64,000 bases of DNA from Paragonimus westermani (Eukaryota; Platyhelminthes; Trematoda; Plagiorchiida; Troglotrematidae). The notes below the pieces were generated by a model, which was not told the DNA's origin, did not search any database, and saw only the letters and a program-made list of their open reading frames with translations. Within the stretch, counting starts at the first letter, position 1, and each line of letters starts with the position of its first letter. The DNA lies in NCBI GenBank assembly GCA_008508345.1, contig QNGE01000874.1, positions 38,426-102,425 on the forward strand, in the 5' to 3' direction. Below are positions 56,021 to 64,000 of the stretch, piece after piece. Both the position numbers and the translations under genes were made by a program.

Positions 56021-59000
56021 CGTAGGCTTTCCGGTATCTACCTAAAGACACACGTAAGAAGTAAGGTAAACATTTGGCAACTCTAAACATCTAATTAATT
56101 TACCAAAGCAGGTGAAGAGACAGTCAACTTTCTGAGTGAATAGTGTGTGTTCGCGCATAAACGATAAATATAGGCGATTTCTACTCAAGGGAAGAGGATA
56201 GTAGCCGAAATTTTGGTGTCAAAACAGTAGCTACTGAGTGGTCCTGTTCAGATTGCCATGAGAATCTACCCCATTAAAATTAACAGAACCACTAGCGCTA
56301 CCTTTTATTTACCCCTTATCAGCTTGCGGTCTTTAAACTGCTCTGTAACAGCTCACAATCGAACCCACCTTCAAAAGCTGGCTCAGAGATATCCGAACCT
56401 ATCAGTAAATAGCGTTGCTTTAAGCGGCTCCCGCAGCAGTGGAAAGTTTGTTCGGTAACTCTTTCCTGGCTTGAGTGGGAGCCTTCAAACTTACTACCAG
56501 AGAGCAGCATTCCTTGCGAGAGAGGTACTCATGTTTCACCAGTTTGTCGACTGTTAGTGACTTGTATACAAGACACTGACTAATCATTGATGCGATTCAT
56601 CTCGACTTTTAAGAAGCAACTGATAGAGCTGACCAATCCGCCTCGCCACGGTCTTGACAAGCATTCGCTCGTGTGATATGAAGACTATATAGGCGAAAGC
56701 AGGTTCTATGTCAGAGTGGATTGGCAGTTATCAGAATAGCTCTCTGCCAAAAGCGACGTTTTGTGTTAATTCTCTTTATGACACTGCGTTGTTCACTCTT
56801 GTGTTTTTAAACCACAGCACCTGTCAAATTATCGACGTCGTTCGGTGCCGATGAAACGGTGGTTCGGGAAGCTTTTGAGCACTCGAAAAATATGTTGACA
56901 TTACGAAATTATTTGAACTGCTTGAATCAATAGTCTCTAGGAAATGAATTACTGTTCGTTGAAACCAAATGTAATGTGGTGCATGTTCGTCATCATACCT
57001 GTGCTAACTGCTACCTGAAAGAAAAAGTTACTCGTATTAATTTGCGGACGAAACCGAGGTGTCATAGCGGCACAAAGTTTGAACAGGTCTACGAATGGTA
57101 ATACAATGAGTGGAGAAGCAAAACAAAACCCTGGCGTTCTGGAAAAACCTATGGAACCTCCCACTCCGAAGCGTCTCCCAATACGTTTGTTTACATAATA
57201 CGCCTACACCTGAAACTCGACAAGTAAGCACGTACTTCCTGTCTCGAAGAAGGTTTGACACTTATTAGAAGTGTTCAGAGACTGGCTACGGAGCTGAGAA
57301 AAATCCCCTATCGAAAAAGACAAGCACAACGAAGTCAGATCGCGAAGGAATGCAGGCATTTGGAGTAGGCTCATTTATTTCTTACAAACTACTTATCCCA
57401 GTCTCTTTACCGACATATTCAAGCCTGTGAACGAAGGTGAATGCTCAAGAGGCTTCTCGCTAAAGCGGGATTATGGAAGAGAGGTTAACTTCCTAACAAT
57501 CCTGTCTCGAACATAGGTTTTGTTTCGAGTGGGCTTATTTGTGAACCCTGTTGTCATGGTCCTCTTGGTCGAGGGTTCCGAAGTATCGCTTGGTCGGAAC
57601 ATGAAATGAGCGACGTTTATTCCGAGTTTCCTTGCCGTCAATCTGATCCGGTACCACGAGTGAATGAAGTCGCATGATTGAGGGAAAGCTCTTTCGATGT
57701 GCCTCAGTGCTAGTCGTTGTTATGGGTGCAAAGTGACGGTTGAACGGAATTTTCCATCCATTAACATCTATTTGTTTTACTTTCGCCCACCTCCGACGTC
57801 CATTGTTGCCTTTCCCAGACCAACCCAGAAGCAGAAACTTACAGGCAAAGATCTACGGCAGTTCGGTAACAACCTATAGGCTTGTGAAACTATAACAGTG
57901 GAAATGCACTTGTTAGGAAAAGCGATAATAAAAAGCACCTACAAAATCAAGACATTCGACTGACGTCCTTAAGATCAGTGGATGCAAACCAAGCTGCCTG
58001 GCCAGCGTTGTTTTTGAAGCAGATAACCAAGATCACATACAGGTTCGACTTAACCAACTTTCTTGCCCGACAACCGGATACTATTTGCATATGCTCGGAG
58101 TTGGTATACCCCGAACCTAGCTAGGCTTTGAATCATGCACACACAAGCAGAATGTCTTTCACAGAGTAGCCAGCAGTCCTGTAAATGACATTGAGAATAG
58201 AGTCGATATTGATGGACACACTAGTGTGCTGAAACAAACTTGCAGAGCGTGACTGGTATAACCCCAAGCAGCACAACCCCATTTCAAGTGGGACAAAATG
58301 GGGCATCATAAATATGTTGGGTTTTCCATGATAAGTACGCCATAATCTGGGATATTGCACACTTTTTTTATACCTGTACTCTAACTGTAAATGTCAGCCC
58401 GTACATTTAATATGTGTTATGTTGTCGTATTGTTTTAATGCACCACTTTTCCATAAATGCTTGTGCCCAGGGCGGTTTGACTTCGAATGCTTGTAAGTTG
58501 CAGTGATGTGTTTCTGTGTGTCATCACATCATCACACAACATTGGTTACGTTCGACGGACAATAAAAGACCGCGCAATAGAACGTTTTCGGGGCTAGCCC
58601 AATTTTGCCCCCATGGGTACCCTAGAGGTTTTTATGTCATACCCCATTTTTACCCATCACCAGCCCCCGAAAGCTCCCCGGGGCCCCCTAGGGAACCACA
58701 TGGGGTGTGCTGCTTGGGACTGTACGAGAACCTCATTACAGTGCAACCTGAGGGTAGGTGTAAGGTTTAACGAACGAGCCAGTGACCACAACGTGACAAC
58801 AAGTATTGATCGCGGAAACGGCGGTACTCAGCCCGTCTCGAGTTCTGGGTACTTTTCAGCAGTACAACAAAACCAGGCAAACAGTTGTGAACGAAGGAGA
58901 CGAGTCAATGCGACCACTACACACGGAGAACAAAAACGAGTGAAACTGCGGTCTTACGACTTCAGAGGTTAGAAGGCTGGAGAATGAAAATCTTGCGAAG

Positions 59001-60810
59001 TTTACAGCCAACAGATGTGACATATGTGTGTGCGGCATGGCAAGAACAAAAAACATGCGGGCAAACGGACACATATTTTAATCCGCCGGAGTTTGGACAA
59101 CCGGTCAACGAGGGAGGTTGTGGGTTGAGAGAAAGTTTTGCTTTCGTCTAGGGAAGCCCGTACAGTAGGTACGTCAAAAGTCCCACTTCGTAAACTCCAC
59201 GTCTGTCAGGGATATATACAGACCATTCGTGCAGAGCAAAATATATCCATGCAGAAGTGCATAACAGTTTGATTGAGCTGAAGTGTGTACTGAGCTGTTT
59301 GATTTTGCGAAGTGAACAAGCAAACCCTTCAAACACGCCGATTTCAATCCAGAACCAGCCTGAGTCTGGTAAGAGTTGACGAGGAGTCGGATCCGAGTGG
59401 GGTTGCAGCAATCGGGACCCGGCTAGACTCTGGCCAGAGTAGTTAGGGATTTGGCCAGAGTTGGCTGCGAGTGGACCGGAGTGGTATCCGACTCGGTCGT
59501 CCAAAATGTACGCTGGCAGCAATTTCCTTACGCTGGTTATTTGCTCCAACTAATGAGGTGGCTCGAACTTTTGATAACTCAAGACTGACGAACTGCTGAC
59601 CTTACACTGTAGAGTACACTAACTCCCTCAGAATCGATGTTTTTAGCGACAAATCCTGTTTAGTACGGTCCGGTTTAACACATTTATTATTGTTCTAAAA
59701 AGTTTATTTCGAATGCTCCTAAATGAACTTAATTTGACCAGCACACGGAGTAATGGGTCTTGTAATAATCCTAAGTAATGACCAAAAGGTAACCATGCAG
59801 GTGACCACTGAACATGTCGGAATCAACTACAAGACGATAAGTGCTATGATAAGAACAAAATACTATTTGTATATTTTGAAGTTACACAATAACAAGATCC
59901 ATATAGTATAGGCGAAGAGCATTCAATCTCGTAGCATTGGAATGCATTGTAATTCCGAGCTTTTTGAGGACGAATGTTTATATTTTCTGTAACTGCACGC
60001 GAATGGCGAATTAAATTAGGTAGAGCTAGAAGAGAAATTCAAATCGGTACGATCATGACATGGACTATCTCGCATCACATATAATCGTTGAGTTGTGTGA
60101 GGCTCAAGAACGGGTTTCGAAATTGAAAACAACACTGGTCCTAAATATTTCTGTGATACTCAATCATTCACGATAAACACATTCAACGGAATCAACCAGT
60201 TCCAAACGGAGCCGATAAGTTGATTGGCGGACCATCACGTGAGTATACGAGGTAGATAATGGCTACCTGCGCCACAGACGATTAACAGTGAATTGGTTCG
60301 GCGGGAAAAAATGGGGGTGAATGAAGTATATGTGCAAAACGTCAGACTGGTGAGTGGAATAGAGAATGCAGTTAGAAGGAGCGGGTTTTCTCAGTCTTAC
60401 GACCAACAGGTTCACAGGGGGTAAATCCACGGAACCTGTGCTGGATGCTGTCATCCATTCTCTCGAAGACGCTGGCAGTCGTGGAGGCATAATCACGAAT
60501 AAAATCGAAGTAATTTTGTTCAATAAAACCACTCACTTTTAATACATATTCGTAAATGTACGTTTGATTGTGTCGGTAGCCCCTGTCATTTGGAGAACAC
60601 TTGCGAGTTGTACCGCATTCACTTCGTTTGACTTGTACAGTTTCCTCCTCAGATCAAACTAGGTTCAGACACTGTACACTGACCAGACAATCTTACAGTT
60701 GATTGCCCCCTGGTAACCTCTTGTGCACCTGTCAGGTTCTCGTTGGCCAACCTCCTAGCTCATGCAAACTCACACGCACTCATCCGCCGTTCACCCAATA
60801 GGCCGATTTC
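56021..60810. other. Region without a recognisable gene
   Basis: This is the longest unassigned stretch of the window. It contains a GC-rich patch near 58590-58730 with an inverted partner near 58250-58345, and a palindrome-rich patch at 59384-59494. Frames up to 133 codons (59148-59549, minus) show no domain. Confidence 0.5.
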
Positions 60811-60814
60811 CTGA

Positions 60815-61550
60815 GCAACTATCAGGAGTAGCACACGTCCATACATTAGCTCGACGACGAGTTATACATTGATCCTTGTGGCGAACAGCGGTGGGTCAAG
60901 AGAACCAACGGCAACATATCCTCCCATCGTCCTTCTTTTCCCCATCAATCACATTTTGACTGTACGGTTGTTTCTTTCTGTAAATCCGTTTAACCGGGAG
61001 TGATATGGTGTCGTGCAAACTTTGTTGATTCTCATCCATTCCAAACGGTTTCGAAACTCTTTACTTTCAGAAAAGGGTCTTAATAAGTAACTGTGCTTCA
61101 TAGTATTCCATGAGCTGCAACCATGTGGTCCGTCACAACCCTACATAATCTGATCGAGTACAACGACCGCTTCTGTCCACCATATGAAATGTTTAGTCAC
61201 GGCGACCATTTAATGCTTTCCGTCAGTGTTTACTGGAAAGTGAATCACCAGGTCCGCTGTCAGCAATCCCCAATTTAACTGACTTGGATTAGCCGAATGG
61301 GATAAGGCTCCGATTGGTTAGTGTTTTATAGTGGTTGATATTGCTGTCATGTTCGCACGAATTTGTTGACAAATTTTTCCGTTCTTGGTCGGCAAGCCCT
61401 TTGCTTCAGCATTTTATAAGTTCCGTGACACTCCGTACGAGTTAGGTGATGACGTTCCTTCGAAAACATCGCTCCTAACGCCTCCGGTAATACCACTGCG
61501 ACTAGTCCCTTTTTAAAGCTGGCGCACGAAAATTCCGGCACTGCTCAATC
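60815..61550 (-). pseudogene. Gypsy integrase remnant
   Basis: The N-terminal zinc-binding region reads SKERHHLTRTECHGTYKML and FVNKFVRT (61460-61350). The core has HFPVNTDGKH (compare P-T-GN-Y), VAVTKHFIWWTEAVVV and TTPYHSRLNGFTERNNRTVK near 61005-60945. VELMYGR follows near 60860-60840. These fit a gypsy integrase, which inserts the cDNA. Part of the central core is missing and several stops interrupt it. Confidence 0.75.
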
Positions 61551-61899
61551 ACGCATCTGACCAATGCCATCTAAAATCTGTTACTTCCAATTATTTCTGA
61601 CACCCTGGCGGTTGTCTTAGCGATGGCGGTTAGCAGACCATCTCCTGGTTCGCGTTGTGCATCCTCTGTGCTGTCTGTAAACATCTAAGATTTTTTTGCA
61701 GTTTAATATTGAGAAATCCGATGACATCTTTGTGGAATTCATCCATGAGTTTCTCCCAGGTAAGCAAATGGAGGATAATGTTTTGTTTTCCAGCTATATA
61801 CTGAATTGTGAACTTGTATTCCTGTAATTTCAGCGTCCGACGAGAGAGTTTTTCTCAACTGGTCTTCACTGATTTAGTACACTTCAAAGGGTTGTGGTC

Positions 61900-62694
61900 G
61901 GCCTGCATGTGGAACTGTCAGTCAGACACGTATGACTTTCACGTTTCCATGGTTCACACTATCGTCAATTACTCTTTTTCTACAGTTAAGAGGTTTTTAG
62001 CAAGAGCCAATACCCGACTGACAAATTCAATAATATTGCCTTCCTGTTTCAATATAGCCCCGATTTCTTTATCACTGGCATTTGTTGCGACAATGTAGCT
62101 TCGTCCAGCACCCACTCATGTCCCAGTCATGTCTTCTCAATCAATTGTTGGATTTTGACAAAAGCTTGATTAAATCATCCTGAACAGTAAACCTGAAAGC
62201 TCCTCCGCAATACTGCATATAAGAGGCCCGCAAAGTTATTGATAAAGCGGCTGTAGACCAAAGCGCGGTCAAGAAGCTGTCACAGCGTCTTCTTCAGTGT
62301 TGGTACCGGATCAGCTTCGATCGTCATCAGTTTCTCGGGTGGTGTTTGCAACCCACCCTGACCGACCTTGTGATTCAGTAATACCACTGTTTATTTCAAA
62401 ATGCGTGGCTTTGGACTAGTGATCATTGGGCCGGCCTTTTGAACCTTCTGTAACACAGCTGAAACATGGAATAAATGTTCTGTCTCACTGGCGCTGCAGA
62501 TGACGATACCGTCTCCACACAATACGGTGTTATTCCATCTGTCGAGCAGCCAAAGCATGAGTCATCTAAAGACAAAGAAGGCATCTGGAAGTAAAAATGG
62601 TATACACTTGAAGCGACGCTGTTCCCCCACAATGGAAGGTGTTTCATGTTGTTTATACTGTTTGATTAGAACCCACTGGTATTCAGACAGCAAG
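61900..62694 (-). pseudogene. Gypsy RT and RNase H remnant
   Basis: RT resumes inside the palm: LLSEYQWVLIKQ (compare L-SGYWQ-P), RRFKCIPFLLPDAFFVF (compare F-x-MPFGLxNAPATFQ) and LCGDGIVICS where YVDDIIVFS is expected. It continues with GGLQTPPEKLMTIEADPVPT and VYSRFINNFAGLLYAVL. The RNase H part reads ATNASDKEIGAILKQEGNII and EFVSRVLA (near 62080-61990). The fingers and motif A of RT are absent, and the catalytic YVDD is degraded to LCGDG. Frames shift at least twice. Confidence 0.78.
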
Positions 62695-63159
62695 TCAAAC
62701 ACTAAGTATTCTGGCGTTCCGTAGCTCATCACGCTTTCTACCAATCACTGCTTCCGCGCAGTCAAGATAATCCGCTCCCAGTATAGCCTCGTATACGTTA
62801 CGAGAAGTGGTGAATACCTGTTTGATTGGGTGACCACCAATTCTGACATCATATTCTACCTGACCATCAAGTTCGATGGTGAATCCACCCAATACGCGGA
62901 TGCCCATCGCATACGGCAGAACGGTGTTTACTGACGTTGGTCTATTCAATGAAATTGCTGGCCGAGTCTCAATCAAAGGGTACTCCCACCTACCACTGAT
63001 TTTTAACCTAGCCTGAACTGTTGTCGTATCAACAACACCTATTGCCGAAGTTTCCTTCCAGAACGAAAAACGGTCATGCAAATGTTTATTCAAGCACGTA
63101 TTTTCCTGTACAACGGGAAAAATCGTTGTATATGTCAAAATTTCCCGCATCTGGAACAC
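62695..63159 (-). pseudogene. Gypsy aspartic protease remnant
   Basis: A 154-residue frame carries the retropepsin layout: VQARLKISGR, then LIETRPAISL at the active-site position (residues 62-71, where the family has DTGA), RVLGGFTIEL, YDVRIGGHPIKQVF and EAILGADYLD (residues 124-133). The flap and C-terminal ILGxDFL blocks are good, but the catalytic Asp and Gly are substituted, so it should be inactive. It ends at a stop after NARILSV, beyond which the first part of RT is missing. Confidence 0.75.
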
Positions 63160-64000
63160 ACGTTGCTAGCATCGTGTGCATTCTTCGTCAACTTCCACAC
63201 CGTCACTTTAGAATCAGCTTTTCAACTGTGATTCGTAGGTTGTCCAGTTCACTTGGTTTGTTTACTTTGAACTCGCTGACCGTCAAGAGGATTTCCGCCC
63301 ACAGTTGTTGAACCGCGACAATCAGTTCTTCCAAAGTTGTCGGACATGAAGTGAGAGCGATCTCGAGGTGTTCCCGGACTGCTAGCAACAATTCATGCGT
63401 CGTTTTGAATTCTGGTTCGACTCTGGCAGGAATTTTGTTAACGATGTCCGGAGTGACAGGGGATAAAACGGAATGTCACCTCCAGTGCCGAAGCGAGCGT
63501 TCTTGAACCGCCTCATTACCTTCTTGTAGTCAGCGGGGCTATCGAACCCGGCGATGAACGCCTCCTTGTAACTACTTACTCGGGCTTCATAGGTCCGGCT
63601 TGCGTCGACTCAAGCACCGATTTCTCCTTGTCCTTGAGATGCATCTGCAGAGACACCAACCTCACCCGATCGGGCTTGACCAAGATCACCTCGGCTGCGT
63701 CCTTGAATTTTCCCGATAAGTTCGAACGGCTGAGGTAACGAAATCTCCACATTCATTCCTGTTCATGACATCGATTGTTGTGGGTAATAAACACGGATGG
63801 CACAAGGATTATCTATTTAGAAAATCAACAGCACCACTCGTTTTGTACACAACACTGATTCCGGGAGGCCACATTTGCCAGTACCTAGTTCAGGTATGGA
63901 AAGCACCATGTTGTGCCACCGTGAACCTCAATGGTCCTTCCAATCTTTCGCACAGTTGCTTCAGTGCCTGAATGCGTGTCTCCGCCTGACTACTGACAAG
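63118..64000 (-). pseudogene. Gypsy gag remnant with zinc knuckle
   Basis: Pieces include EAFIAGFDSPADYKKVMRRF and PFYPLSPR (63560-63450), then REHLEIALTSCPTTLEELIV (63380-63310) and CSRCGKF followed by HIQRFFPL (63160-63118). The last resembles C-x2-C-x3-G/H-I-x-R with the final Cys lost. The protein would coat element RNA. Several shifts and stops separate the pieces, and it runs off the right edge. Confidence 0.65.

Larger units (their letters stand above)
60815..64000 (-). mobile_element. Ty3/gypsy retrotransposon relic, gag to integrase
   Basis: Minus-strand order: gag (from the right edge to about 63180), zinc knuckle (about 63165-63118), protease (to about 62695), RT (about 62694-62180), RNase H (about 62100-61960) and integrase (about 61550-60815). 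This is the Ty3/gypsy order. It differs from the CsRn1-like element at 35-37 kb in having a knuckle and a different protease. Frames break often. The 5' end and LTR lie beyond the window, and no 3' LTR was recognised. Confidence 0.82.

Noticed and set aside
59148..59549. 133-codon minus-strand frame as a gene
   Set aside because: It has no domain and mixed composition, and it runs across the palindrome patch. There is no supporting context.
1..64000. CRISPR arrays, bacterial operons, rRNA or canonical tRNA genes
   Set aside because: No regularly spaced repeats, no Shine-Dalgarno-spaced gene runs and no rRNA-like blocks were seen. The only tRNA-like signal is the weak box pair at 45.9 kb.

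Overview
This window is eukaryotic, repeat-dominated DNA. It has no operons, no ribosome-binding-site-spaced genes and almost no long open frames. The protein-level signals are all retroelement proteins: several LINE lineages, two Penelope-like elements, two Ty3/gypsy elements and one BEL/Pao element. This mix of CR1-like and RTE-like LINEs, CsRn1-type gypsy, BEL/Pao and Penelope with GIY-YIG is typical of flatworm genomes. I infer a parasitic flatworm (trematode or pseudophyllidean-type cestode) from recalled family resemblance; the sequence alone does not prove it. Two single N bases (3495, 20141) and two near-perfect tandem duplications suggest a draft assembly with unresolved joins.

Layout. 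0.3-1.8 kb: scraps of a CR1-like LINE on the minus strand. 2.9-4.2 kb: an RTE-like reverse transcriptase fragment present twice in tandem around an N. 5.2-11.1 kb: a nearly complete CR1-like LINE on the minus strand with an intact 1010-residue ORF2 and a frameshifted ORF1. 11.3-12.8 kb: the 3' part of a second CR1 subfamily, plus strand. 14.8-16.7 kb: a decayed minus-strand LINE of another lineage containing a foldback. 18.3-21.5 kb: a second, 5'-truncated copy of the first CR1, inverted relative to it, with an N and about 470 bp missing. 20.8-23.1 kb: a perfect 1.1-kb tandem duplication. 21.5-23.9 kb: minus-strand CR1 reverse transcriptase pieces. 24.7-26.1 kb: a Penelope relic. 29.5-32.2 kb: a better-preserved Penelope element between short direct repeats. 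32.2-33.5 kb: another LINE fragment. 33.5-34.5 kb: CR1 3' region. 35.1-37.1 kb: a CsRn1-like gypsy element with 5' LTR, primer site, gag, protease and the start of RT. 37.3-39.6 kb: a minus-strand BEL/Pao gag-protease relic. 42.5-45.8 kb: a long decayed CR1. 46.4-49.0 kb: a decayed RTE-like LINE. 49.6-50.5 kb: CR1 subfamily-B 3' region. 53.1-55.3 kb: a CR1 3' half with a solo gypsy LTR inserted in it. 60.8-64.0 kb: a minus-strand gypsy relic running off the right edge.

How the parts relate. Most CR1 copies share a 3' terminus that ends in one or two small hairpins followed by a short TTA-rich tail. Stem pairing is kept between diverged copies, which suggests a recognition signal for the element's own reverse transcriptase. 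The only frame that looks possibly functional is the CR1 ORF2 at 6467-9499. I recognise no host gene. The stretches between elements (26.1-29.3, 39.6-42.3, 50.5-53.1, 56.0-60.8 kb and smaller ones) show nothing I can assign and are probably intergenic, intronic or old repeats.
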